64,000 bases of DNA from SZUA-320 sp963707875 (GTDB lineage Bacteria; Gemmatimonadota; Gemmatimonadetes; Gemmatimonadales; GWC2-71-9). This document shows positions 26,530 to 35,441 of this stretch, piece after piece. The DNA lies in the NCBI GenBank assembly GCA_963707875.1, contig CAVPRU010000001.1:1298401-1362400 (forward strand), given 5' to 3'. The notes under the pieces are model-generated. The model was not told where the DNA came from. It did not search any database and worked only from the letters and a program-made list of their open reading frames with translations. The translations under genes and the position numbers were made by a program. Numbering within the stretch: the stretch's first letter is position 1; every line of letters begins with the position of its first letter.

Positions 26530-27401
26530 CCGGGCCCCGCGGGATGGAGAACCCGGCCGGCCACCGCATCGAGTCGGGCGACCAGGGAGGGGTCACGGGC
26601 CTCGACGGGGGTCACGATCGACGCCTCGAGCGCCCGATCACAGTGATGCGGGCACCCGGCCGGGTGCTGCGTCAGGCGGGATGCCACCCGGCCAATCAGG
26701 TCCCGGGCCTGTGACAGGTTGGCGGCCATGACGGCCATGACCCGATCCACGGTGACTTCGCCATGGTCCGGGTGCCAGCAGTCGAAGTCGGTGACCATGG
26801 CCACGGTGGCGTAGCAGAGTTCGGCTTCCCGGGCGAGGCGCGCCTCCGGGAGGTTGGTCATTCCGATCACGTCGCCCCCCCACTGGCGGAAGAGCATCGA
26901 CTCGGCCCGGGTGGAAAACTGCGGCCCCTCGATCACCACATAGGTTCCCCCCCGGTGGACCGGCAACCCTGCCGCGAGGGCGACCTCCCCCACCACCCCG
27001 CCGAGCCGGGGACAGACCGGGTCGGCCATCGGGACGTGAGCAACCATCCCGGGACCGAAGAAGCTGCGCTCCCGGGACACCGTCCGATCGAGGAACTGAT
27101 CGACCACCACGAATGTCCCGGGGGCGAGGTCTTCCCGGAGCGACCCGACCGCGCTGAGGGACAGCACGTCGGTCACCCCGGCCCGTTTGAGAACGTCGAT
27201 GTTGGCGCGGTAGTTGATGTCCGACGGCGGGAGCCGGTGTCCTCGCCCATGTCTGGGGAGAAAGCAGAGCCGCTCCCCGGCCAGTTCGCCGATCAGGAGC
27301 GCGTCGGATGGAGTACCGAAGGGGCTCCGGACCGCGACCCACTGGGTGTCACGGAGGCCGTCGATCTGATAGAGTCCGCTGCCGCCGATGATCCCGAGCA
27401 T
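26526..27401 (-). CDS. mtnP: S-methyl-5'-thioadenosine phosphorylase
   Basis: A 291-residue enzyme cleaving methylthioadenosine with phosphate to adenine and methylthioribose-1-phosphate. Motifs: MLGIIGGSGLYQ at the start, PFGTPSDALLIGELAG, FLPRHGRGHRLPPSDINYRANI (phosphate and substrate binding), YVVIEGPQFSTRAES, GMTNLPEARLAREAELCYATVAMVTDFDCW. The pattern matches MtnP rather than purine nucleoside phosphorylase. ATG 27401 is used, the family start; the frame extends 12 codons further. First gene of the operon. Confidence 0.93.
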   Translation of the reverse strand: MLGIIGGSGLYQIDGLRDTQWVAVRSPFGTPSDALLIGELAGERLCFLPRHGRGHRLPPSDINYRANIDVLKRAGVTDVLSLSAVGSLREDLAPGTFVVVDQFLDRTVSRERSFFGPGMVAHVPMADPVCPRLGGVVGEVALAAGLPVHRGGTYVVIEGPQFSTRAESMLFRQWGGDVIGMTNLPEARLAREAELCYATVAMVTDFDCWHPDHGEVTVDRVMAVMAANLSQARDLIGRVASRLTQHPAGCPHHCDRALEASIVTPVEARDPSLVARLDAVAGRVLHPAGPG

Positions 27402-27441
27402 GTGGGCCAAGCTACCCGACCGGGAGAACCGGATCAAGCGA

Positions 27442-28344
27442 TCAGGAGCGTCCGTTGGCCAGGCCCCACCAGAGCAATCGCAGAAAGCCGTCGACCCGGT
27501 GTGCTCCGCCGAGGAAATCCTGGTACTCGCGGGCGGGGTCGGTGGCGATGAAGTCGTCCCGGGTGGTGCCCGCCCCGAGGGCGGCCGTGATGCCGTCCCG
27601 GAGCGTCACCAGCATCTTCCGGTGGAACGCCACCTCGGTGCGCCTGATCACCGGCCCGTGTCCGGGAACGATCCGGGTGGCCGGCCCGGCTCGAGTCAGG
27701 ATCAAGTCAGCGGCCCGAATCATCCCGCTCAGCGAACCTCCGGCCCACCAGTCAATGAAGGGCGGGGCCGCCGGCTCGACCGCATCCCCGACGTGCATCA
27801 GGTCCAGGGCCGGGACCAGCACTATCGCATCCCCACTGGTGTGGGCACCCGGAATGTGCAGCACCTGGAAACTGATGCCGCCCACTGTCAGGCTGGTGCT
27901 GTCCTCGAAGGTCTGATCGGGCATGGCCGTCGCCGCGGCAGCCGTCCGGTGCCAGTCCCCCATCTCCGCGATCACGGTATCCCGCGCCATCTCGGCAGCC
28001 ACCGCCTGGTGGGCCAGCGCCGTGGCCCCACCGGCCCGCCAGCGGGTCATGCCAGCGGTGTGATCCTCGTGGTAGTGGGTGAAGATCACCCTCCGCACCG
28101 GGGCCTGACTCAGAGTCCGGAGCACCGAATCCGTTTCGGCAACCCGCTTGGACGACTGGGCGTCCACCAGAACCAGGCCGTCCGACGTCTCGACCACCAG
28201 GATGTTGCCATTGGTGTAACCGGCAATGACATGGACCCCCGGCCCCACCGAGGTCACGGTCAACCCGGCGGGCTCCTGGGCCTGAGCGGACGCCGCCCCC
28301 CCGAGTGTCACGGCCAGCAACCCGGCCCTCGCGAGGCGACTCAT
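27442..28344 (-). CDS. Secreted metallo-beta-lactamase-fold hydrolase
   Basis: A 300-residue protein with a signal peptide (residues 1-22, ending SAQAQ). The MBL domain shows THYHEDHTAGMTRW (HxHxDH zinc site), IPGAHTSGDAIVLVPALDLMHVGDAVEP and the C-terminal VPGHGPVIRRTE. This order fits subclass B3-like or generic periplasmic MBL hydrolases; antibiotic hydrolysis cannot be claimed. Its start overlaps the stop of the upstream LVIVD gene (ATGA), so the two are probably made together. Confidence 0.88.
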   Translation of the reverse strand: MSRLARAGLLAVTLGGAASAQAQEPAGLTVTSVGPGVHVIAGYTNGNILVVETSDGLVLVDAQSSKRVAETDSVLRTLSQAPVRRVIFTHYHEDHTAGMTRWRAGGATALAHQAVAAEMARDTVIAEMGDWHRTAAAATAMPDQTFEDSTSLTVGGISFQVLHIPGAHTSGDAIVLVPALDLMHVGDAVEPAAPPFIDWWAGGSLSGMIRAADLILTRAGPATRIVPGHGPVIRRTEVAFHRKMLVTLRDGITAALGAGTTRDDFIATDPAREYQDFLGGAHRVDGFLRLLWWGLANGRS

Positions 28345-30314
28345 GGTGTGGGGGGGTCCGTCAACAGGGTGATCCAGAGCCCGCTGTTTCTGTCGCCGGA
28401 GTAGATCAGCCCCCGGTGCGGCCGGGCTCCCCAGGTCATCGGAAGATTCGGTCGGAAACCGTTCGGGGAGCCGGTCCACAGCGCGTCGATTTCCCGGCCC
28501 TGGGCCATCAGGTCCCCTCGCAGTTCACCGCTCACATCCACCGTGCGGAGACCACCCTCCCCATGGCCGATGTACAGCACGTCGTCCTCCACCCAGAATG
28601 TGTGGCTGCCGGCCCCGTCCACATGGTATTCCGCCACCTTCACCGGGTGCTCGATGTCAGAGACGTCGAGCACGTGGACCCGACCAAGGGTCGGGATCCG
28701 ATCCCGCCCCGAAAGATCGAAGGCCGCGGGAAGGACCTCATCTCCCAGAAAGACGTACCGGCCCGACCGGTAGACGGCATGGGCACCCGCGCTGGCCTCA
28801 GGGGGATAGAAATCCGCAACGTTGTAGCTGAACCGGCCGACCACCCGTGGGCTGGCGGGTGAGCCGCCCTTGAGCCCATTCCCGACATCCAGGATGACCA
28901 AGCCGTGCCGCCCGTACGCCAGATAGGCGAGGCCGTCCATCACTTGAACGTCGTTGAGGTGCCGGCCCGCGGTCCGGGCAACGGTTCCGGTGTCCTGGGA
29001 CCCGGCCTCTGGCGCGGTGATTGCCCAGCGGCCAACCTCGCGCGGGGAACGGGGATCCTCGAAGTCGATGATCCGGAGCGACCCGGTGGCGTCGTCCGTC
29101 GCGTAGACGAGGTGTCCATCGATGAAGGCGCTGTGGACTCCGCCGGTCAGGCTCTCGGTGAACTCACTGAGCACGACCGGGTGGCGGGGATCGGCCAGGT
29201 CGAGGAACACCAGTCCGTTCCGCCGGGTGGAGGCCCCCTCCCGGGTGAGCACCCCGATCCGGCCGTCGGCGGTGGTACTGATGTCGTTGATCACCCGCGC
29301 ATCGACGACCAGGGAATCGACCTTGACGGGCCGAGTCGGATCCTGGATGTCGAAGACATAGATCCGATCCGAGAGAGTAGACAGGTAGGCCACGTCACCG
29401 ACCGCCCAGACTTCGGCGGCCTGGAGGTTGCCCAGGCTGACATGGGCCACCAGTTCCAGTGTCCGCCGGTGGACCCGGGGAACCACTCGGATCGGGTGGG
29501 CTCCGCCGATGGCACCCGCCGCGGCCGTGACGAGGTAGGTGCCTGGTTGCTCGGCCACGAACGCGCCGTCGGTCTCCACCGAGGCGGATGGCCCCGAGAC
29601 GCTCCACTGCAGGGGGATCGGACTCATCGGCAGGTTCCGGGTGTCGAGCGTCGAGGCCCGGAGCCGGATCACCTCACCGGTCCGGGCCTGGGTCGGGCCG
29701 GTGACCGAGACGGTCGCCACCCGATTCCGGAGAACGTCAATCCGGACGTCCGTCCGAGCGGGACCGGAATTCACCGCCAGGATGACCGTCCCCTCGCTCC
29801 GACCTCTGACCACCCCCATCTGATCCACCGTGGCGACCCGCTCATCCCCGGATCGGAAGGTGAACAGTGCCTGGCGGAGGGGCTCCCCGTCTTCGGTGCG
29901 GGCGATCGGCCGGAGGACCGTGGCCCCTCCCACCACGATCGTGTCTGGGGCGGCCACCACGTCGACCACCGCGGCCGGCTTCGGCTCAATCACCACCTCG
30001 GCGGTCCCGGTCTTCCCGCTGATGACCGCAACCACCTGGACCTTGCCCTGCCGGAGGGCGTGGAACACCCCCGAGGGCTCGATGCTCGCGGCATCGAACG
30101 GGGCAGTGGCCCACTCCACCCGGGCCCCGGTCAGCTCCCGACCCGAGGAGTCCCGGGCCACCGCCCTGAAGCCCAATTGACGGCCGGCCGTCAGGGTGGC
30201 CCGGGCGGGAGTGACCTCCACGGTGGCCACCGGGGCCTGGGCCACAGCCACCCCGGCCCCCGGCATCAGGCCAGCGGCGAGCAGCACGGCGAACGGGCGG
30301 AAACAGCGGGACAT
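28341..30314 (-). CDS. Large secreted protein: Ig-like (BIG2) domains plus LVIVD beta-propeller repeats
   Basis: A 657-residue exported protein. The signal peptide (about residues 1-26) ends at VAVAQ. The N-terminal 270 residues form three or so bacterial Ig-like BIG2 domains (VEVTPARATLTAGRQLGFRAVARDSSGREL, VVAAPDTIVVGGATVLRPIARTEDGEPL). The rest is a series of LVIVD-type propeller blades: AEVWAVGDVAYLSTLSDRIYVFDIQDPTRPVKVDSL, LVYATDDATGSLRIIDFEDPRSPREVG, GLAYLAYGRHGLVILDVG, YIGHGEGGLRTVDVSG. ATG 30314 is chosen at the signal. Probably a surface or periplasmic adhesion or scaffold protein; the partner may be the coupled MBL hydrolase. Confidence 0.85.
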   Translation of the reverse strand: MSRCFRPFAVLLAAGLMPGAGVAVAQAPVATVEVTPARATLTAGRQLGFRAVARDSSGRELTGARVEWATAPFDAASIEPSGVFHALRQGKVQVVAVISGKTGTAEVVIEPKPAAVVDVVAAPDTIVVGGATVLRPIARTEDGEPLRQALFTFRSGDERVATVDQMGVVRGRSEGTVILAVNSGPARTDVRIDVLRNRVATVSVTGPTQARTGEVIRLRASTLDTRNLPMSPIPLQWSVSGPSASVETDGAFVAEQPGTYLVTAAAGAIGGAHPIRVVPRVHRRTLELVAHVSLGNLQAAEVWAVGDVAYLSTLSDRIYVFDIQDPTRPVKVDSLVVDARVINDISTTADGRIGVLTREGASTRRNGLVFLDLADPRHPVVLSEFTESLTGGVHSAFIDGHLVYATDDATGSLRIIDFEDPRSPREVGRWAITAPEAGSQDTGTVARTAGRHLNDVQVMDGLAYLAYGRHGLVILDVGNGLKGGSPASPRVVGRFSYNVADFYPPEASAGAHAVYRSGRYVFLGDEVLPAAFDLSGRDRIPTLGRVHVLDVSDIEHPVKVAEYHVDGAGSHTFWVEDDVLYIGHGEGGLRTVDVSGELRGDLMAQGREIDALWTGSPNGFRPNLPMTWGARPHRGLIYSGDRNSGLWITLLTDPPTP

Positions 30315-30482
30315 GGCAACCTCGGCAGCGACGGTCATCCGGGAGACGCGGGAACCTAGCATCGCAGGCACCCATCGCAACCGGAACCGTCAGGACTTGA
30401 TCTGAGCGGTGTGGTTACCGGATATTCGAGGGTGCCCCGACGATATCCCTGGACGACATGGCCGGCCAGCCGACTGCTGCCG

Positions 30483-31457
30483 ATGCGGCTCCGCGACCTG
30501 AACCTCAGGATCGAGGGAACCTGGCTGCAGGAGTGTGTGGACCAGCTGCGGGACGAGCTGACGGGCCGGGGCATCACCTTGCACCCGACCGTCTGGCTGT
30601 CGGACGAGTGGTTCGCACCGGATACCACGCTCGGATTCGCCATCCCCTTCTTCCTGGCCCATCCCCGACTGATGCGGCTGGAGCGGAATCAGATCCTGGA
30701 GGTCGAGGGTGGCACCCCGACCGAGTGTCTCCGGATCATGCGCCACGAGATGGGGCACGTGCTGCAGCACGCCTACGCCCTCAACCGACGGCGGCGGTGG
30801 CAGGAGCTGTTCGGCAAGTCATCCACCCGATATCCCAGCTACTACCGGCCCAACCCCACCAGCAAGAAGTATGTCCAGCATCTGCGGCTCTGGTACGCCC
30901 AGGCCCACCCCGATGAGGACTTTGCCGAGACCTTCGCGGTCTGGCTCCGGCCTCGCTCCAACTGGCGGGTCCGGTACGCCCGGTGGCCGGCCCTCAAGAA
31001 GCTCGAATACGTGGATGAGCTGATGGCCGAGATCGGTGGGACCGCCCCGCGGCTGCGGAGCCGGGCCCAGGTCGACCCGATCTCGAAGATTCGGGTGACC
31101 CTGGGGGAGCACTATGAGAAGAAGCGGTCTCACTACTCGGTGCAGTACCCTGACACCTATGACCGCGACCTGATCCGGTTGTTCAGCGGTCCGGAGGGCC
31201 ATCGCCGCTCGCCGACCGCGGCGGCCTTCCTGCGGGCTCACCGGCGGTGGATTCGACGGATGGTGTCCCGGTGGACCGGGGAATACGAGTTGTCGCTCGA
31301 CATGGTGCTGACGGAGATGATCGGGCGCTGCCGAGAACTCAAGCTCCGGGCCGTCGGACCCCGGCGGCAGTTGCGGATGGATTTTGCGGTTCTGCTGACG
31401 GTGCATACCATGCACGCCCTCTACAGTCAGTCCCGTCGCGCCTGGTTCGCCCTGTGA
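30483..31457 (+). CDS. Putative zinc metallopeptidase (HEMGH motif)
   Basis: A 324-residue cytoplasmic protein without signal peptide. LRIMRHEMGHVLQHAY contains HExxH; a later EDFAETFAVWL supplies candidate acidic zinc ligands, as in the putative zinc-binding metallopeptidase group (Peptidase_Mx type). GITLHPTVWLSDEWFAP precedes it. The C-terminal third (WIRRMVSRWTGEYELSLDMVL) is helical and basic. ATG 30483 (MRLRDLNLRIEG) is preferred over the first ATG at 30411. Its stop overlaps the ATP-grasp start as GTGA (31454-31457), indicating a two-gene unit. Substrate unknown. Confidence 0.75.
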   Translation: MRLRDLNLRIEGTWLQECVDQLRDELTGRGITLHPTVWLSDEWFAPDTTLGFAIPFFLAHPRLMRLERNQILEVEGGTPTECLRIMRHEMGHVLQHAYALNRRRRWQELFGKSSTRYPSYYRPNPTSKKYVQHLRLWYAQAHPDEDFAETFAVWLRPRSNWRVRYARWPALKKLEYVDELMAEIGGTAPRLRSRAQVDPISKIRVTLGEHYEKKRSHYSVQYPDTYDRDLIRLFSGPEGHRRSPTAAAFLRAHRRWIRRMVSRWTGEYELSLDMVLTEMIGRCRELKLRAVGPRRQLRMDFAVLLTVHTMHALYSQSRRAWFAL

Positions 31458-32491
31458 GCCGCCGGTACCGGGTCCTCGCCCTGATGCACCCCTCTCTGGT
31501 GCCCCCCGACTCGCTGGAGGGACACAGCGAGAAGGAGATCCACCAGTGGAAGACGGAATTCGACGTGGTGGCCACGTTGCGAGGATTGGGCCATGACGTC
31601 CGGGCGCTGGGAGTGCAGTACGAGTTGCAGCCGATCCGGGACGCGGTGGAGACCTGGAAGCCCGACGTGGTCTTCAACATGCTCGAGGAGTTCCACGGGG
31701 AAACCACCTTCGACCAGAACGTCGCCAGTTACCTTGAACTGCTTCGGGTGCCGTACACCGGGTGCAACCCGCGCGGGTTGATCATTGCGCGCGGCAAGGC
31801 GCTGTCCAAGAAGCTGCTTGCCTACCACCGGATCCGGGTTCCGGCCTTCGCGGTCTTCCCCCGGGCCCGGAAGGTCCGTCGTCCGCCCCGGCTGGGCTTT
31901 CCCCTCATCGTCAAGAGTCTGATCGAACATGCCTCGGTGGGGATTGCCAAGGCCTCGGTGGTTGACAACGACGAGAAGCTGGCCGAACGGGTCGCCTTCG
32001 TCCACAAGCGGATCGGCACCGACGCCATCGCGGAGCAATTCATCGAAGGTCGGGAACTGTACGTCGCAGTGCTGGGCAACGACCGGCTCAAGGTGATGCC
32101 GACCTGGGAGCTCGAGTTCGGGAAGATGTCGGCCAGCGAGCCGCAGATTGCCACCGAGAAGGTGAAGCATGATCCGGATTATCAGGATCGGATGGGGATT
32201 CTCCAGGGTCCGGCACAGGATCTTCCGCCGGCGGTCGTCAATGCGATTCCCCGCCTGACCAAGCGGATCTACCGGATCCTGGAACTGGACGGCTACGCCC
32301 GGATCGACTTCCGGCTCTCGCCGGAGGGCCAGCTGTTCTTCCTGGAGGCCAACCCCAACCCGGAGATCGCCGCGCGGGAGGAATTCGCCCAATCCGCGCT
32401 GCACATCGACATCCACTACCCCGAGTTGCTGCAGCGCATCCTCCGGCTCGGCATCCAGCGGGCTGCGATCGCAACCGGATCCGACGAGTGA
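31454..32491 (+). CDS. ATP-grasp ligase (D-Ala-D-Ala ligase-like)
   Basis: A 345-residue ATP-grasp enzyme starting at GTG 31454 (VSRRYRVLALMHPSLVPPD), translationally coupled to the metallopeptidase. The order is that of D-alanine-D-alanine ligase relatives: VFNMLEEFHGE, YTGCNPRGLIIARGKALSKKLLAY, PLIVKSLIEHASVGIAKAS (ATP-binding lysine), FIEGRELYVAVLG, ARIDFRLSPEGQLFFLEANPNPEIA (metal-binding Glu/Asn). It should form a peptide-like bond using ATP. The N-terminal substrate region differs from housekeeping Ddl, so another amino-acid or peptide substrate is likely. Confidence 0.85.
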   Translation: MSRRYRVLALMHPSLVPPDSLEGHSEKEIHQWKTEFDVVATLRGLGHDVRALGVQYELQPIRDAVETWKPDVVFNMLEEFHGETTFDQNVASYLELLRVPYTGCNPRGLIIARGKALSKKLLAYHRIRVPAFAVFPRARKVRRPPRLGFPLIVKSLIEHASVGIAKASVVDNDEKLAERVAFVHKRIGTDAIAEQFIEGRELYVAVLGNDRLKVMPTWELEFGKMSASEPQIATEKVKHDPDYQDRMGILQGPAQDLPPAVVNAIPRLTKRIYRILELDGYARIDFRLSPEGQLFFLEANPNPEIAAREEFAQSALHIDIHYPELLQRILRLGIQRAAIATGSDE

Positions 32492-32606
32492 ACTGATCGC
32501 ACGTTCCACGCCTGTAACATTCCTCGAAAGGAAACCAAGCAACGGTTTGACCTCGTAGGGCATCTCATCGGTTCGTAACGACCTGAGACTGCCTGGAGGC
32601 CCAATC

Positions 32607-35351
32607 GTGGCGTTTCGCGCTCGCCAGTGGTTCCTTGCCCTCGCCCTGGTCCTGCCGGGGTTGCTGGGGTCGCCTGTCGCGGCCCAGTCCGATCAGGACC
32701 TGCAACCGGGGGCCGTCAGCAATTCCCGCAACGGGCATCCGGCCGCAATCCCATCGCTCAACGCCATCGTGCGGGCCAGCGTGATCCAGGTCGATGGCCG
32801 ACTGGATGAAGCCGCCTGGTCCGGCGCCCCGACGGCCAGCGGGTTCCGCCAGCAGCGCCCCACCGACGGCGCGGCGGCCAGCCAGCAGACCGAGGTCCGG
32901 ATTCTGTTCGACGACGGTGCCCTCTACATCGGCGCCCGGATGTACGACAGCCTGGGGGCGGCGGGGGTGCGGTCCCGGCTGGCGCGGCGCGACCAGGAGG
33001 CCGAGTCCGACTGGATCGAATTCATCTTCGATACCTATCACGATCATGTGGGGCGGACCATCTTCGCCGTCAATCCCTCCGGGGTGAAGCGTGATGCCGG
33101 CCAGGCCAGCTCCTCGGCCGATCCGTCCTGGGATCCCGTCTGGCAGGCCAGCGCGGCGATCGACTCACAGGGGTGGACGGCCGAAATCCGGATTCCCTTC
33201 TCCCAGTTGCGGTTTGCCCGGGAGGAACGGGTGTGGGGCATGCAGATCTGGCGTACGGTGAGCCGGCTCAATGAGATGTCAATGTGGTCCTACTGGGGCG
33301 TCGAGGAGTCGGGTGGGCCGTCCCGGTTCGGGCACCTGGAAGGAGTGGAAGCCGGCAGCCAGAAGAAGCGGGCGGAGTTGCTCCCCTACGTCGTCCTGCA
33401 GCACGACCGGCTGCGTCCGGGCAACACCGACGATCCGTTCTTCGATCCGCGCAGCGCTGGAGCGCGCTTCGGTGGCGACCTGAAGTACCGGGTGTCCTCC
33501 AGCCTGACGCTGAACGCGACGATCAACCCTGACTTTGGCCAGGTGGAGGTCGACCCCGCCGAGGTGAACCTCTCGGCCTTTGAGACCTTCTTCTCCGAAC
33601 GTCGGCCGTTCTTCGTCGAGGGCAACGGCATCTTCCAGTTCGGATCGTTCAACTGCTACTTCTGCAGCAATGCCTCCAGCTTGAGCCTGTTCTACTCGCG
33701 GCGGATCGGGCGGCAGCCCCAGGGAGCGCTCCCGGCTGGAACCGACTACGCCGATGTCCCGGACGCCACGGCGATCGTCGGGGCGGCCAAACTCACCGGA
33801 CGGAGCCGGGGCGGCTGGTCGATGGGGTTCCTGGAGGCCGTCACGGCCCGGGAGCGCGCTCAACTCCAGACGGGCGGAGTCCCGGGGGCACAGGAGGTCG
33901 AACCCCTCACGAACTACTTCGTCGGACGCGCCCGGCGAGACCTCAACAACGGCAACCTGAATCTCGGCATCATCGGCACTTCGGTGATCCGCCAGCTCGA
34001 CGACCCGCTGCTGAAGAGCCGGCTCTCGGCGCATGCCGAGGCAGTGGGGCTGGACTGGCGGTGGACCTGGAACGACCGCCGCTACAGCCTGATGGGCAGC
34101 ATGGCCGGGTCCAACGTGGCCGGGGAGCCGGCGGCCATGGATCGGCTGCAGCGCTCCAGCGCCCGCTACTTCCAGCGTCCCGACCGCCAGGGGGGCGGCA
34201 ACGGAGCTTTCAGCAATAGTTATGATCCGGGCGCCCGCCGACTCGGGGGCTACGGCGCCTACGCCCGGCTTGCCAAGGAGGCGGGCTCCTGGTTGTGGGA
34301 GACCGCGGTGAACCTGCGGAGCCCGGGATTCGAGACCAACGACCTGGCCTTCCTGACCCGGGCCGACTACCTGGCGGTGAGCGGGAACATCCTCCGGCAG
34401 TTCAACACGCCGACCTCCTGGTATCGCTCGATGATGTTCATCGTCGGCGCCCAGCAGGTGATCAACTACGACGGCGATGTGACCGACCGGGACTACCACG
34501 GCTTCATGAACCTGGAGTTCCTCAACTACTGGTCAGTGGGGGGGTTCGTGATCCGGCGCCCGGAGGTGCTGGACGACCGGGCTCTCCGGGGCGGACCGGT
34601 GGTCGGCCGGCCGTCGTTCAGCTACACCTCGATGTTCGTCAACAGCGATCGCCGGAAGATGCTGTCGACCAACGCCCAGTTCAGCACCGGAGTGAATGCG
34701 GCGGGTGCCCGCGGGTTCGACTTCAACCTGGGGCTCAACCTGCGTCCGTCCTCGAACATGCAGTTCTCGCTGGGCCCGTCGTACAACCGGGAGGCCTCCA
34801 GCCAGCAGTATGTCACGGCGGTGGACGCCCCCGCGCTGACCGATTTCCATGGGCGGCGGTACGTGATCGCCGACCTCAAGCAGGACAATCTGTCGCTCAA
34901 CACCCGGGCCAACATCACCTTCACGCCGACCCTGACCCTGGAGGTGTTCGCCCAACCGTTTGTGTCAAGCGTCAGTTACACGCGGTTCAAGGAGTTCGAG
35001 GCCCCGCGCAGCGTCCGGACCAGGGTGTATGGGGAGGAGGTCGGAACCATCAGCCCGGTGGTGAACCCCGCGGGGATGACGACCAGCTATGACGTCGACC
35101 CTGATGGCACCGGCCAGTCCAACTTCCGGTTCTCGAATCCGGACTTCAACTATCGCTCGATCCGGGGCAACGTGGTCCTCCGCTGGGAATACCGGCCGGG
35201 CTCGACGCTGTTCCTGGTCTGGGCCCAGGATCGCGACGCGTTCCAGCAGTATTCCCACGGACTGTCCCTCGCGGACGAGTGGAGCGCCTTCGGGAAGACG
35301 CAACCCAACAACTACTTCCTCATCAAGTTCAACTACTGGCTGAATCTGTGA
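32607..35351 (+). CDS. DUF5916 outer-membrane protein with CBM9-like domain
   Basis: A 914-residue protein. The signal peptide (1-28) ends at PVAAQ. A CBM9-like beta-sandwich occupies about residues 50-230 (VIQVDGRLDEAAWSGAPTASGFRQQ, DWIEFIFDTYHDHVGRTIFAVNPSG, WTAEIRIPFSQLRF). The remaining DUF5916 barrel has PFFVEGNGIFQFG, YSRRIGR, repeated strands, and a final segment (FFLIKFNYWLNL-like) at the C-terminus. This family is common in diderms such as Gemmatimonadota and Bacteroidota; function is uncertain, possibly uptake or binding of polymers. ATG 32607 is preceded by GGAGG (32596-32600). No gene neighbour is coupled to it. Confidence 0.88.
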   Translation: MAFRARQWFLALALVLPGLLGSPVAAQSDQDLQPGAVSNSRNGHPAAIPSLNAIVRASVIQVDGRLDEAAWSGAPTASGFRQQRPTDGAAASQQTEVRILFDDGALYIGARMYDSLGAAGVRSRLARRDQEAESDWIEFIFDTYHDHVGRTIFAVNPSGVKRDAGQASSSADPSWDPVWQASAAIDSQGWTAEIRIPFSQLRFAREERVWGMQIWRTVSRLNEMSMWSYWGVEESGGPSRFGHLEGVEAGSQKKRAELLPYVVLQHDRLRPGNTDDPFFDPRSAGARFGGDLKYRVSSSLTLNATINPDFGQVEVDPAEVNLSAFETFFSERRPFFVEGNGIFQFGSFNCYFCSNASSLSLFYSRRIGRQPQGALPAGTDYADVPDATAIVGAAKLTGRSRGGWSMGFLEAVTARERAQLQTGGVPGAQEVEPLTNYFVGRARRDLNNGNLNLGIIGTSVIRQLDDPLLKSRLSAHAEAVGLDWRWTWNDRRYSLMGSMAGSNVAGEPAAMDRLQRSSARYFQRPDRQGGGNGAFSNSYDPGARRLGGYGAYARLAKEAGSWLWETAVNLRSPGFETNDLAFLTRADYLAVSGNILRQFNTPTSWYRSMMFIVGAQQVINYDGDVTDRDYHGFMNLEFLNYWSVGGFVIRRPEVLDDRALRGGPVVGRPSFSYTSMFVNSDRRKMLSTNAQFSTGVNAAGARGFDFNLGLNLRPSSNMQFSLGPSYNREASSQQYVTAVDAPALTDFHGRRYVIADLKQDNLSLNTRANITFTPTLTLEVFAQPFVSSVSYTRFKEFEAPRSVRTRVYGEEVGTISPVVNPAGMTTSYDVDPDGTGQSNFRFSNPDFNYRSIRGNVVLRWEYRPGSTLFLVWAQDRDAFQQYSHGLSLADEWSAFGKTQPNNYFLIKFNYWLNL

Positions 35352-35355
35352 CGAC

Positions 35356-35379
35356 GGGCGGAGCGGCGTGACTCCGCCC
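35356..35379 (+). terminator. Hairpin after the DUF5916 gene
   Basis: GGGCGGAG (35356-35363) pairs exactly with CTCCGCCC (35372-35379) around an 8-base loop, five bases after the stop. No T run follows, so it may stop transcription weakly or protect the 3' end. Confidence 0.45.
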
Positions 35380-35441
35380 CAGGATCGGGCTGGCGACGGG
35401 AGCCGAACCGGCTAGCTTCAGGGGACCCTCTCTGGAGCGCC

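Noticed and set aside
28905..30359. Long open frame (484 codons) antisense to the LVIVD gene
   Set aside because: High GC gives long antisense frames. The (-) strand product has clear domains and a signal peptide; this one has none.
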